Shown here: positions 50,865 to 59,169 of the stretch, piece after piece
Layout: each line of letters opens with the position of its first letter
Position numbering within the stretch: the stretch's first letter is position 1
Origin: CAYFFZ01 sp049976505
Lineage (GTDB): Archaea; Thermoproteota; Nitrososphaeria; Conexivisphaerales; UBA164
Length of the DNA: 64,000 nucleotides
Reading direction: 5' to 3'
Assembly: GCA_049976505.1 (NCBI GenBank)
Contig: JBMFIC010000003.1
Span: forward strand, 79,125-143,124
Translations under genes and position numbers: made by a program
The notes under the pieces: generated by a model
Databases searched by the model: none
Told to the model about the DNA's origin: nothing
Seen by the model: only the letters and a program-made list of their open reading frames with translations

Positions 50865-52136
50865 CTAAACGCGAACCCACTCTATGGCCTCCTTTTCGAG
50901 ATTCAAGAGCCCAAAGCAGCCGCATGCGGAATAGGATGGGACTCCAACGGTCCAGACTCCTCTGTAGCTGAAATCAACCCTTTCAGATCCCCCGCCCGCG
51001 ATCACCCTTTCGGGAACCGGATCGATGATCATCCTGTCAGATGAGGATGGAACAAGCGGCAGAGCTCCTAACATGGGGGCCGCATGCCTCATCTTCAACA
51101 TCTTTTTTAGCGCCTCCTGCTCATCGGCATTAAAGGCTCTGAGGTAATGGGACGCGTGATAGATAAAGAACGTGGATCCGTTGAGGGTAACATAAGCAGG
51201 ATTGCTCAGCAGCCTCGTGTTCTGAAGCGAGTAGAGGTCCTTCGCGACCCTGTAGCTGGGCGGCCTCTGAGGAAGCCCTATTCCTGTCATGTCTTCGTGT
51301 CCCGGGATAACGATCTTCAGCACCCTCTTGGGCACTTCCGAGAGAAGCTCGGCCACCCGCCTATACCCCTCAGCTGGGGAAAGTCCGGAACCTATGTACG
51401 ACCTCGAGCTTACGATGTTTCCAAGAAGCACAAGCGCATCTGGCCTAGCGGATCTTACTGAATTGATCAGATCCTCCACCCTGTTTCGGCCTATCATTAT
51501 GTCGCTGATTACCGCAATCTTGCCCTTCAGGGGTTTTCTCTTGACCTCGGGAAACTCAACGTCCTCGAAAGCTGTAATGGTCTTGTTCTGCGGGTTCACC
51601 TTGACCGCAACGCAGGATCCAGGCACGAGCTCGTCAAAGATCCTCCTGCTAGCAGAGCTTAGAACGTGCGTCCCTTTCCCATCATCCACATAAATCTCAA
51701 ACTTAGCGTTTGCCACCTTTTTGAGTACCAGCACGAAGCTCCAGAGCTCCTCCTTGCCCTTGCTAAGTATGTATTCAATCCTCATAAGCGGTATCTTGTT
51801 TGGTCTCTGCATCCAGAGGTCCTTCATTCTTCTGAATCTGTCATTGAGCATTATGTTGAGCTCCTCAAAGCTTGAAGCCTGAAGACCATCAGTCAGGGAG
51901 AGCTCCGAGCTTATGACAAGGTTTACTCTGTCTATTTCAAGGTTAAGCCCAAAGCTTTCTAGATCTTTCAGTCCAATTATGAAGCCTCCCCCGTACTCCT
52001 TCTTCTTTTTTATTACCTCCAGGACCTTTGGGATCAGCTCTGGTTGCTCCTCAACCGCTCTTACCAGATCCGGATGAAGCTGAAACCCCTCATTTAGAGC
52101 AGTCTTTACGAGCTCCTTAATGTCGTCCTCAGGCAC
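50865..52136 (-). CDS. dp1: DNA polymerase D small subunit DP1 with degenerate exonuclease motifs
   Basis: A 423-residue protein of DP1 layout: an OB-fold region (about 130-195) then a calcineurin-like phosphoesterase domain (205-423). DP1 supplies the 3'-5' proofreading site and bridges to the DP2 polymerase subunit. Here the metal-binding motifs are altered: SDIMIG at 211-216 instead of DxH, LLGNIV at 238-242 instead of GD, PGHED at 278-282 instead of GNHD, and GGGS at 381-384 where GHxH is expected. Only Asp212, Asp282 and His327 resemble ligands. The fold and the YRGVW and RRH-like KMRHAAP segments are kept, so it is probably a structural, non-catalytic subunit, as in eukaryotic B-subunits. 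Confidence 0.88.
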   Translation of the reverse strand: MPEDDIKELVKTALNEGFQLHPDLVRAVEEQPELIPKVLEVIKKKKEYGGGFIIGLKDLESFGLNLEIDRVNLVISSELSLTDGLQASSFEELNIMLNDRFRRMKDLWMQRPNKIPLMRIEYILSKGKEELWSFVLVLKKVANAKFEIYVDDGKGTHVLSSASRRIFDELVPGSCVAVKVNPQNKTITAFEDVEFPEVKRKPLKGKIAVISDIMIGRNRVEDLINSVRSARPDALVLLGNIVSSRSYIGSGLSPAEGYRRVAELLSEVPKRVLKIVIPGHEDMTGIGLPQRPPSYRVAKDLYSLQNTRLLSNPAYVTLNGSTFFIYHASHYLRAFNADEQEALKKMLKMRHAAPMLGALPLVPSSSDRMIIDPVPERVIAGGGSERVDFSYRGVWTVGVPSYSACGCFGLLNLEKEAIEWVRV

Positions 52137-52184
52137 GCTCTTAACATACTAACGCTTATATATTAAAGCATTATAGCTTTGCTG

Positions 52185-53189
52185 ATGAGCGTAAGGCTAG
52201 CGCTTTATATGCAGGACAAACACCCCATCAGGGACGAAATAGAATACGCAAAATACGCTGAGGAGCACGGATTTGAGGCAGTCTGGTTTGCCGAATCAAG
52301 GTTGGCAAGGGACGCAATAGTACCGATGGCAGCCGTGGCTGCCAACACAACTAGGATCAAGGTTGCCAGCGGGGTAGTAAACAACTGGACGAGAAACGTA
52401 GGGCTCATGGCTGCAACCTTCAGCACGCTCTACGAGCTGGCCCCAGAGAGAGTTATCCTCGGCATAGGCGCATGGTGGGAGCCCCTTGCTTCAAAGGTTG
52501 GGGTTAAAAGGGAGAAGCCCCTGAAGGCGATGAGGGAGTACGTCACCGTGCTCAAAAAGCTCTTCAACATGGAAAGGGTCACCTTCCATGGAGAGTTCGT
52601 CAACGTAACTGATATAGAGCTAGACGTAGTCTATGGCCCAAGAACGCCAAGGAAGATACCAATATACATAGGTGCCACCGGCTTTGAGATGCTTGAGCTT
52701 GCAGGAGAGATTGGAGACGGAGTGCTCCTCAACTATCTTGTTTCGCCTGAGTACAACAGGAAGGCAATCGAAAGCATAAAGAAGGGGGCTCAGAAGGCCG
52801 GAAGAAAGTTAGAGGAGATCGATAGACCACAGCTCGTAGTGGTTTCCATGGACTACGACGAGGACAAGGCGATCGACAGGGCAAAAACGCTCGTCTCCAT
52901 GTACCTCGGTCAGCAGCCCCACATAATGAAGGCAAGCGGGGTGCCGGAAAGCCTTATAGAAGATGTGAAAAAGGCCCTTGGTGGCTGGCCTGCCGAGCCC
53001 GGTGGACTGGAAAGGGCCAAGGCAATAGTACCGGACAACGTGGTTAAGATGCTAACGGCGACCGGAACGCCGGATCAGGTGAGGAAGAAGATAAGGGAAT
53101 ACATAGACTCCGGAGCCACCTGTCCGGTGATGTACCCGCTTAGCGACGACGTAAAGCTAATGATAAGGGAAATGGCAAAGGGCTACTGA
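52185..53189 (+). CDS. LLM-class flavin/F420-dependent oxidoreductase
   Basis: About 334 residues from the ATG at 52185 (a TTG precedes by two codons). The luciferase-like TIM barrel is clear: EYAKYAEEHGFEAVWFAESRL, ATFSTLYELAPERVILGIGAWW, IPIYIGATGFEMLELAGEIGDGVLLNYLVSPEY. This pattern is typical of F420-dependent members such as methylenetetrahydromethanopterin reductase and F420-dependent dehydrogenases; assignment to one is not possible here. It is divergent from dp1. Confidence 0.85.
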   Translation: MSVRLALYMQDKHPIRDEIEYAKYAEEHGFEAVWFAESRLARDAIVPMAAVAANTTRIKVASGVVNNWTRNVGLMAATFSTLYELAPERVILGIGAWWEPLASKVGVKREKPLKAMREYVTVLKKLFNMERVTFHGEFVNVTDIELDVVYGPRTPRKIPIYIGATGFEMLELAGEIGDGVLLNYLVSPEYNRKAIESIKKGAQKAGRKLEEIDRPQLVVVSMDYDEDKAIDRAKTLVSMYLGQQPHIMKASGVPESLIEDVKKALGGWPAEPGGLERAKAIVPDNVVKMLTATGTPDQVRKKIREYIDSGATCPVMYPLSDDVKLMIREMAKGY

Positions 53190-53233
53190 AAGACAAGCTA
53201 AATTAATAAGAGAAGAACAATCAGAATAGCTCG

Positions 53234-53518
53234 ATGGAGAAGCCGGAGTATCTGTTATTTTTTGGATTCGCTCTGATAGTCCTTGGATTTATAATGTTTG
53301 CTGTAGCTGGAGCTTATTATCAGACATACTATACCAACTCAAGCGGTTTCGCCTTCTCGTTTTTCGTATTTCCGTTCCCCGTGATTTTTGTGGGAGGCAG
53401 GCCGGAGTACCTTGTCACCGCAGTGTTTATTGTTGCTTTAGCGATCTTTATCATATTTATGATAATTTACATTTATTTCATGCTAAGCGCGTACAGAAAA
53501 TTAAAATCGTTGAGCTAG
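53234..53518 (+). CDS. Small membrane protein, DUF131-like
   Basis: A 94-residue protein with two long hydrophobic helices (about 7-27 and 60-86) separated by a Phe-rich segment FVFPFPVIFVGG, the arrangement seen in archaeal DUF131 proteins, which have a P-x-P-x-x-F-G centre. The function is unknown. It lies between the oxidoreductase and peroxiredoxin genes with its own short intergenic gaps. Confidence 0.6.
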   Translation: MEKPEYLLFFGFALIVLGFIMFAVAGAYYQTYYTNSSGFAFSFFVFPFPVIFVGGRPEYLVTAVFIVALAIFIIFMIIYIYFMLSAYRKLKSLS

Positions 53519-53582
53519 CTTCGAGTTTAGAACAAATTTTTCAACAAACATTATAAGCTTCTCAATGCCATTTTTAAATAAA

Positions 53583-54170
53583 ATGATCGAAATAGGAAAA
53601 CCTGCTCCAAACTTCACTGCAAAGGCCTTCTTCCCAGCTGAAAAGAAGATCAAGACGATAAGCCTGAGCGATTACAGGGGCAAGTGGGTGGTGCTGACCT
53701 TCCACCCAGGTGACTTTACTTTCGTGTGCGCAACAGACCTGGAAGCGTTTCAGGCATACTACGATAAGTTCAAGGCCCTAAACGCTGAGATCCTGGCAAT
53801 AAGCGAGGACTCGATCTACTCTCACAAGGTATGGTGGGAGACAAGCCCCAGGGTAAAGAAGGTGACCTATCCGCTGGTTGAGGACATGACAAAGCAGATA
53901 GCAGCCGCCTACGGGTTCCTGAACGCAGAGACCGGAATGACGAGAAGGGGAACCGTTATAGTGGACCCGGACGGAAACGTTCAGTACGTTTCCGTGTTCA
54001 ACGACAGGCTTGGCAAGGACGTAAAGCACGTCCTCAATGCCCTCAAGGGCCTCAAGTACATATACGAGCATCCAGCAAAGCCAGATGAGTTCGACATAAT
54101 ACCGGCAAACTGGGAGGAGGGAATGCCGGTAATAAAGATAAGAATACCGGACGACATCGGAAAGCTGTAA
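53583..54170 (+). CDS. Peroxiredoxin, apparently 1-Cys type
   Basis: About 195 residues from the ATG at 53583; an earlier in-frame ATG at 53565 overlaps the TATA-like tract. It has the AhpC/TSA fold: IGKPAPNFTAKAF, then HPGDFTFVCATDLEAFQ with the peroxidatic Cys49 (VCAT in place of the usual VCPT). No other Cys occurs in the protein, so there is no intramolecular or partner resolving Cys and reduction must use an external thiol. It removes peroxides. A T-rich terminator follows. Confidence 0.92.
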   Translation: MIEIGKPAPNFTAKAFFPAEKKIKTISLSDYRGKWVVLTFHPGDFTFVCATDLEAFQAYYDKFKALNAEILAISEDSIYSHKVWWETSPRVKKVTYPLVEDMTKQIAAAYGFLNAETGMTRRGTVIVDPDGNVQYVSVFNDRLGKDVKHVLNALKGLKYIYEHPAKPDEFDIIPANWEEGMPVIKIRIPDDIGKL

Positions 54171-54219
54171 AACTCTGCCTACGTTTTTATTTTTTATTAT
54201 CACATATTTTTGGAGCTAA

Positions 54220-55278
54220 ATGCTATGGCTAGTTTACACAACAGGCGAGTGTAACCTCAAATGTTCATACTGCGGGGGCTCCTTTAGCCCGTCAGTTGTT
54301 CCATGGTCGGTAAGCTATAGCGTTGAGCGCCTTAAGAGCCTTATAGAGGAGGACGATGAGGCGGTGGTCATTTTCTACGGCGGTGAGCCCCTTCTCAATC
54401 CAGGCTTTATTATGAAGGTCATGGACAGCATCAGAGCGAAAAGGTTTGGAGTGCAGACCAATGGCACCCTTATTGAACGGCTTCCGGACGAATACTGGCA
54501 AAGGATGGGCGTCGTTCTTCTCTCTATGGATGGCATAAGACAGGTTACTGACAAGTACAGAGGAAAAGGAGTGTACGATAAGGTCTTAAACGCGCTACAG
54601 AGGCTTAAGGGCCTGGGCCTCAACAGGGTTATTGCGAGGATGACCGCCACGTCCGACACTGATATATACAGGGATGTGACTCACCTGCTCGGTCTGGGCT
54701 TCGACTACGTTCACTGGCAGCTTAACGCTGTCTGGAGCAGGAAATGGGACATAGCTTCATGGGCGGAGAAGTCTTATCTGCCCGGGATTAAAAGGCTGGT
54801 TGAGCTATTTCTGGATGAGGCCAGGGCCGGAAGGGTGCTTGGCATCGTCCCCTTCCTGGGCATACTCTCAGCTCATTTCTTCGGAGGGTATACAGGTCCG
54901 CCATGCGGCGCCGGCTACAGATCCATCTCAATAACCACCGACGGCCGCGTTCTGGCCTGTCCAATAGCGGTGTATGAAAAGTGGGCCGTGCTTGGCAGCA
55001 TCGATACAGGGTTTTCGCTGATGAAGCCACCGTTTCCTGAGAGATGCATAAAATGCCCCTATTTAAAGTACTGCGGCGGAAGATGTCTCTACTCTATTAT
55101 TGAGGGGGCAGACCTCTGGGGTGAGAGCTTTGATGTGCTTGATGATGTAACAAGGAAAACGATAGAGGCGGTGCTTTCGGCTGTACCGAAGCTTGAGAGC
55201 CTGATCAAAAGCGGAACGCTTGAACCCAGAGCCCTGATGTACGATCCGGTTCTCGATTCCACCGAGGTCATTCCTTAG
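54220..55278 (+). CDS. Radical SAM/SPASM protein, putative peptide-modifying type
   Basis: A 352-residue enzyme. The radical-SAM motif CNLKCSYC is at residues 11-18, IFYGGEPLLNPG follows, and GVQTNGTLI is typical. The C-terminal SPASM region has CGAGYRSISITTDGRVLACP and CIKCPYLKYCGGRC for auxiliary clusters. The short protein and its archaeal context resemble the AF0577-type family of putative peptide modifiers. No adjacent small precursor gene is obvious, so the substrate is unknown. It is convergent with the deoxyhypusine synthase gene with an 11-bp overlap. Confidence 0.85.
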   Translation: MLWLVYTTGECNLKCSYCGGSFSPSVVPWSVSYSVERLKSLIEEDDEAVVIFYGGEPLLNPGFIMKVMDSIRAKRFGVQTNGTLIERLPDEYWQRMGVVLLSMDGIRQVTDKYRGKGVYDKVLNALQRLKGLGLNRVIARMTATSDTDIYRDVTHLLGLGFDYVHWQLNAVWSRKWDIASWAEKSYLPGIKRLVELFLDEARAGRVLGIVPFLGILSAHFFGGYTGPPCGAGYRSISITTDGRVLACPIAVYEKWAVLGSIDTGFSLMKPPFPERCIKCPYLKYCGGRCLYSIIEGADLWGESFDVLDDVTRKTIEAVLSAVPKLESLIKSGTLEPRALMYDPVLDSTEVIP

Positions 55279-56197
55279 CAAAAATTGCCCCGTGTATCAG
55301 GAACGGAAGAACCACGGTTGCATCACCGTGAACCGTTACGTGCTTCCCCGATGGCCTTATCTTTCCCCACGATATGGCCTCCCTTGTAAGTGCACCGCTC
55401 AGGCTGCCGTCGTATTCATACGCCGTCGTGACATAAACAGCTATATCCAGGCCATCCCTGAACTGAGCCCACCATATTGCGTGATGCTTCGAGATGCCTC
55501 CGCCAATGATCAGGGCTCCAAGCTTTTTATGTGAGTAGACAAAATCGGAGATGAGCTGCTCATCTTCAAGAACGTCTACCTTGAAGCCTCGGTGTGACTG
55601 CCTGAAAAGCCACAGCTGATAGCCAACCGCTCCGTCCGTTATTCCGGGAACCACTACGGGTATTTGATTTTTATATGCCCAGTAGAGAAACGAGGACTCG
55701 TTGTTTATCATTCTGCCTATGCTCCAGGAGAGCCTGTATGTGGGAACGCTTTCCTCCTTCGAGTATTCGCTGTTCAGGAGCTCCTGCATCTTCCTCTCAA
55801 TCAGCGGGCCATAGCTCTCCAGTGGAACAAACACGTTTCCAAGCCTGTGTATGCCTCTTCTTCTGAGCTTCACGTCGTCCTCAAAATACGATCCCTTGTA
55901 GTAGCTTGAGAAGCTTCTTGCTATATCGTGGTCAAGCGCGCCGCACGTAGTTATAACCAGATCAAACATCTTCATCTTAAGAAGCTGGGCTATGATTCCT
56001 CTCAGCCCTGTGGCTATTATATCGGCGGGGAAAGTCAGTATTCTTCCGTAGTCCCCGCCGAACAGCTCCCTCAGGTACTCCACTGCCTCTCCCATCTCTC
56101 TGCCCGTGAACCCTCCGGCGTCCTGCATCTTTTTCATTATTGAATAGGGAGAATCCTTTTCATCAAGCCATATGTCCTTTACGGGCTCCTTAAGCAT
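55268..56197 (-). CDS. dys: Deoxyhypusine synthase
   Basis: A 309-residue DHS. TFPADIIATGLRGIIAQLL binds NAD, TTCGALDHDIAR and GSYFEDDVKLRRRGIHRLGN follow, and GGGISKHHAIWWAQFRDG carries the catalytic Lys. AEYDGSLSGA-like YEYDGSLSGALTREAISWGK is near the C-terminus. It transfers an aminobutyl group from spermidine to initiation factor aIF5A, the first step of hypusine formation. Confidence 0.96.
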   Translation of the reverse strand: MLKEPVKDIWLDEKDSPYSIMKKMQDAGGFTGREMGEAVEYLRELFGGDYGRILTFPADIIATGLRGIIAQLLKMKMFDLVITTCGALDHDIARSFSSYYKGSYFEDDVKLRRRGIHRLGNVFVPLESYGPLIERKMQELLNSEYSKEESVPTYRLSWSIGRMINNESSFLYWAYKNQIPVVVPGITDGAVGYQLWLFRQSHRGFKVDVLEDEQLISDFVYSHKKLGALIIGGGISKHHAIWWAQFRDGLDIAVYVTTAYEYDGSLSGALTREAISWGKIRPSGKHVTVHGDATVVLPFLIHGAIFAKE

Positions 56198-56254
56198 GAA
56201 GCTATAATGTTACAGGTGAATATTAAACCTACCGATGGAGGAAGCTCTAAAAAG

Positions 56255-56262
56255 TTTATAAA
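56255..56262 (+). promoter_or_regulatory. rpl40e promoter
   Basis: TTTATAAA is centred about 26 bp upstream of the rpl40e ATG at 56285, giving a leaderless message. It probably serves rpl40e, tRNA-Val and topA together, since no TATA element is visible before the tRNA. Confidence 0.6.
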
Positions 56263-56284
56263 CGTCATTTTGTTGAACGTTAAT

Positions 56285-56452
56285 ATGCCAATAGCCGACC
56301 CTGCCAAGAAGCAGATAGCGGTTCAGAGAAGGCTGATGCATAAGATATGCATGAAGTGTGGAGCCAAGAACCCCATAAGCGCAGTCAGGTGCAGGAAGTG
56401 CGGCAGCAAGGACCTGAGGCTGCAGAACAGGGAGCTGGGAGCTAAGAAGTAA
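56285..56452 (+). CDS. rpl40e: Ribosomal protein L40e
   Basis: A 55-residue protein, MPIADPAKKQIAVQRRLMHK followed by a zinc finger CMKCGAKN and CRKCGSKDLR. This is the archaeal L40e, a large-subunit component that in eukaryotes is a ubiquitin fusion. The frame is open further upstream, but the ATG at 56285 fits the promoter and family length. tRNA-Val begins 8 bp after the stop. Confidence 0.95.
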   Translation: MPIADPAKKQIAVQRRLMHKICMKCGAKNPISAVRCRKCGSKDLRLQNRELGAKK

Positions 56453-56460
56453 AGTGTATA

Positions 56461-56535
56461 GGGCCGGTGGTGTAGCCTGGTCAGCACACCGCCTTGACGC
56501 GGCGGAGGTCGCCGGTTCGAATCCGGCCCGGCCCA
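56461..56535 (+). tRNA. tRNA-Val (anticodon GAC)
   Basis: A 75-nt cloverleaf: acceptor GGGCCGG/CCGGCCC, discriminator A, D-arm GTGTAGCCTGGTCAGCAC, anticodon stem CCGCC/GGCGG with loop TTGACGC (anticodon 56496-56498), and T-arm GCCGGTTCGAATCCGGC. There is no intron and no encoded CCA. It is embedded between rpl40e and topA, and the topA reading frame runs open through its whole length. Confidence 0.97.
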
Positions 56536-58496
56536 TCCTCATTATTGCTGAAAAGAACGACGCAGCCAAGAGGATAGCGTATGCTCTTGATCCAGGATAC
56601 AAGAAAATTTCATATAACGGGGTTCCAGTTTACCGGTGCAGGTGGAACGCAGGAGATGCGTACGTGGTTCCAGCGCGAGGCCATCTCTACAAGCTCAAAT
56701 CGGATGTTGGGAACCTGAGCTTCTACCCTGTTCTGGACCTCGAATGGGTGCCGATGGACGAGGATTCATACGCGAAGAAGGCAATATCGGTTGTCAACGA
56801 GCTGATAAGGAGGAGCGATGAAATAATTATAGCCTGCGATTATGACATAGAGGGAGAAACTATAGGGTACAATCTGGTCAAGTACGGAGGAGGGTTCGCA
56901 AAACGCGTGCTAAGGGCCAAGTTCTCGACGTTAACGTCGGGGGAGCTGAAGGAGAGCTTTTCGTCCCTTCTGCAGAGGGACAGATGGCTCATGGCAGATG
57001 CTGGCAGGACAAGGCACTATATCGACTTCATCTGGGGCATCAGCCTCTCAAGGCTTATCATGGACGAGGTTCTGAGGGGGACTGGCTCAAGGATGAGCCT
57101 GAGCATAGGAAGGGTTCAGGGACCCACGCTTGTTGAAGTGTACAGCAGGGAGCTTGAGATAAACTCTTTCGTTCCTAGGCCTTACTGGAAGTTCAAGGTT
57201 ATTGCCGAAATAAATGGACAGGACGTCGAGCTCACGGGGCCTAACCTCTACACGGCCAAGGAGGCCGAAATGGCTAAGGGGTTAAAGGGAACAGCCGGAA
57301 AGGTGATCTCCTTTGAAAAGAGCACAGAGAGCGTTAGGCCTCCATATCCATTTAATCTGTCCGATGTTCAGAGGGAAGCATACAGGATATATGGGATACA
57401 GCCCTGGGAAACGCTGGAAGTGCTCGAGAAGCTGTACCTGATGGCTCTCATTTCATATCCCAGAACGAGCTCTCAGAGGCTTCCTCCGAGCATCGGCTAC
57501 CGCTCAATACTTTCGAAGTTAGCACGTGTGTACAGGGAGGCTGGCGCCACAGAAAGGGATAGCCCGGTTCAGGGCACAATGACCGATCCGGCTCATCCAG
57601 CAATATATCCCACTGGTGAAGTACAGAGCCTGAGCGGCGTCCATCAGAAGCTTTATGACCTGATCGTCAGGAGGTTCATCGCTGCCTTCTACAGAGATAT
57701 GAAGCTCGCAAAGAAGAGGATCAGGATCTCAGCAGGAGGCTTTGAGCTTGAAGCCGACGGTGCGATGATAGTTGACAAAGGATGGCTTGAGGCGTATCCC
57801 TTCAGGGAGGTCAGGGAGAGGCAACTGCCGGACGCAAAGCTTGGCGATACGGCGCTGATAAAGGAGGTCTCTGTGGAGCTTCAGTATACGAAGCCCCCCT
57901 CAAGATACACGCCCTCATCGCTTCTTGAGTGGATGGAGAGCAACGAGATTGGAACGAAGGCCACAAGGGCGGAGATCATCAAGACGCTCTACAAGAGAGG
58001 ATACATAAAGGGTAACAGAATTGAGCTCACGGAGCTGGGGTTCAGCGTTGCGAGATATTTCAGCTTCTCCAAGATCATAACGCTGGAAATGACCAGACGC
58101 ATGGAGAAGGACCTGGAAAACATAGAATACGGCACTAGCGATCCAGGAATGGTTCTTAGGGAAAGCGTAGAGCTTCTCATGAAGGAGCTCTCGGGAGCTA
58201 GGGCTTCTGAGGAAATAATGGAGCTTGCCAAGAGGCATATATCGCAGGGCACAGGTGAATCCTTTGGAAAATGCCCAGCGTGCGGAAAGGGGGAGCTAAT
58301 GCTCCACATATCGATGGGTGGCAAGAGGTATCTTAAATGCAGCTTCTGCGGCGTCTCCGCACCTCTTCCAAGAAAGGGAAAGCTAGTCCCAGCAAACCGT
58401 AAATGCCCATATTGTGGATGGCCCATGATAAGAAGGGGTGACTGGATGTTTTGTCCAAATCCGCAGTGCCCAAGCAGCAAGATCAGAAATGCGTAG
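56535..58496 (+). CDS. topA: DNA topoisomerase IA, start codon ambiguous
   Basis: About 653 residues counted from the first codon after the tRNA. ILIIAEKNDAAKRIA is the Toprim start, IIACDYDIEGETIG the acidic Mg site, and ALISYPRTSSQRLP has the catalytic Tyr. The C-terminus has zinc fingers CPACGKGE, CSFCG, CPYCG and CPNPQCP. It relaxes negative supercoils; it lacks the helicase part of reverse gyrase. No ATG, GTG or TTG lies between the tRNA 3' end and the conserved AEK motif; only ATC or ATT codons do, or a GTG at 56454 that would translate the tRNA. Confidence 0.9.
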   Translation: MLIIAEKNDAAKRIAYALDPGYKKISYNGVPVYRCRWNAGDAYVVPARGHLYKLKSDVGNLSFYPVLDLEWVPMDEDSYAKKAISVVNELIRRSDEIIIACDYDIEGETIGYNLVKYGGGFAKRVLRAKFSTLTSGELKESFSSLLQRDRWLMADAGRTRHYIDFIWGISLSRLIMDEVLRGTGSRMSLSIGRVQGPTLVEVYSRELEINSFVPRPYWKFKVIAEINGQDVELTGPNLYTAKEAEMAKGLKGTAGKVISFEKSTESVRPPYPFNLSDVQREAYRIYGIQPWETLEVLEKLYLMALISYPRTSSQRLPPSIGYRSILSKLARVYREAGATERDSPVQGTMTDPAHPAIYPTGEVQSLSGVHQKLYDLIVRRFIAAFYRDMKLAKKRIRISAGGFELEADGAMIVDKGWLEAYPFREVRERQLPDAKLGDTALIKEVSVELQYTKPPSRYTPSSLLEWMESNEIGTKATRAEIIKTLYKRGYIKGNRIELTELGFSVARYFSFSKIITLEMTRRMEKDLENIEYGTSDPGMVLRESVELLMKELSGARASEEIMELAKRHISQGTGESFGKCPACGKGELMLHISMGGKRYLKCSFCGVSAPLPRKGKLVPANRKCPYCGWPMIRRGDWMFCPNPQCPSSKIRNA

Positions 58497-58720
58497 TCTG
58501 CGGCTTCTTCTCTGAGGAGAGGCTGTGCTTCAGGCACAGGCTTGCAGCCAAGAGCCTGCTTGAGGCATATTCTTACTGGAGGGATGCACTTGGGGCATCG
58601 TTCAGGGATTACCTTCAGCAGATCCTGAGAAGGTCAGAGACTGGCAGGTGGGCAAAGGAGCTCGCTGAGTACATACTTAAGACCGGAGACGAGAGCGTGC
58701 TTTATGAGGCCAGCGTCTAA
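58451..58720 (+). CDS. Small uncharacterised Cys/His protein
   Basis: Up to 89 residues from a TTG at 58451 overlapping the topA 3' end; a GTG five codons in is an alternative. CVVCGFFSEERLCFRHRLA near the N-terminus may bind zinc (two Cys, then Cys-x2-His). The remainder is helical (SLLEAYSYWRDALG, YLQQILRRSETGRWAKELAEYILK). I do not recognise the family. The overlap with topA suggests coupled translation and perhaps a link to the topoisomerase or to the TFE-beta-like protein downstream. Confidence 0.6.
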   Translation: MSKSAVPKQQDQKCVVCGFFSEERLCFRHRLAAKSLLEAYSYWRDALGASFRDYLQQILRRSETGRWAKELAEYILKTGDESVLYEASV

Positions 58721-58764
58721 AAGTTGGAAAGGATTTTTAAGTTCATATTTGACGTTTAAAAATA

Positions 58765-59169
58765 ATGCCACGGGAGAGCAAGGAGGAGGACCTCGTTAGC
58801 CTCGTGTACAAGCTGGTTATAGAGAGCGGAGAGAAGGGCATACTCCAGAGTGAGCTGTGGAAGAAGCTCAACCTGACCAGCAGGGACGGATCAAGAATAG
58901 CGACTAGGCTGGAGAGAAGAAAGCTGATAAGAAGGGAAAAGGTGCTTGAGGACGGCAGATGGACCTACAGGCTTAAACCGCTTTTAATACCCCTAAGCGT
59001 TGAGAGCATAGCTGATGCTCCGTGCATAACTTGTCCGCTCTTTTCCAAGTGCTATGATGAGGGTGAGGTTTCTCCTAGGACGTGCACGAAGCTTGAAAGA
59101 TGGGTTATGAACGAATATCTTCAGCACGTAAAGGGACAGGGTGAGTCAAATGAAGCCCGAGGAAGCTAA
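58765..59169 (+). CDS. TFE-beta/RPC34-like transcription factor with Fe-S motif
   Basis: A 134-residue protein. Residues 8-70 form a winged helix (LVSLVYKLVIESGEKGILQSELW, GSRIATRLERRKLI). The C-terminal part has Cys87-x2-Cys90-x5-Cys96-x10-Cys107 in CITCPLFSKC...EGEVSPRTC, followed by LERWV, very like the 4Fe-4S domain of RPC39/RPC34 and archaeal TFE-beta (CPVF...GEISP..C...W). TFE-beta pairs with TFE-alpha to promote promoter opening. It is known from Crenarchaeota and Thaumarchaeota, which helps place the organism. It overlaps the downstream methyltransferase gene. Confidence 0.82.
   Translation: MPRESKEEDLVSLVYKLVIESGEKGILQSELWKKLNLTSRDGSRIATRLERRKLIRREKVLEDGRWTYRLKPLLIPLSVESIADAPCITCPLFSKCYDEGEVSPRTCTKLERWVMNEYLQHVKGQGESNEARGS

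Noticed and set aside
56454..56534. An N-terminal extension of TopA encoded by tRNA-Val (ending GSNPARP)
   Set aside because: The extension is simply the translated tRNA; GSNPAR-like strings are the usual product of reading a T-arm. It has no protein homology, so I do not treat it as part of TopA, though it keeps the frame open.
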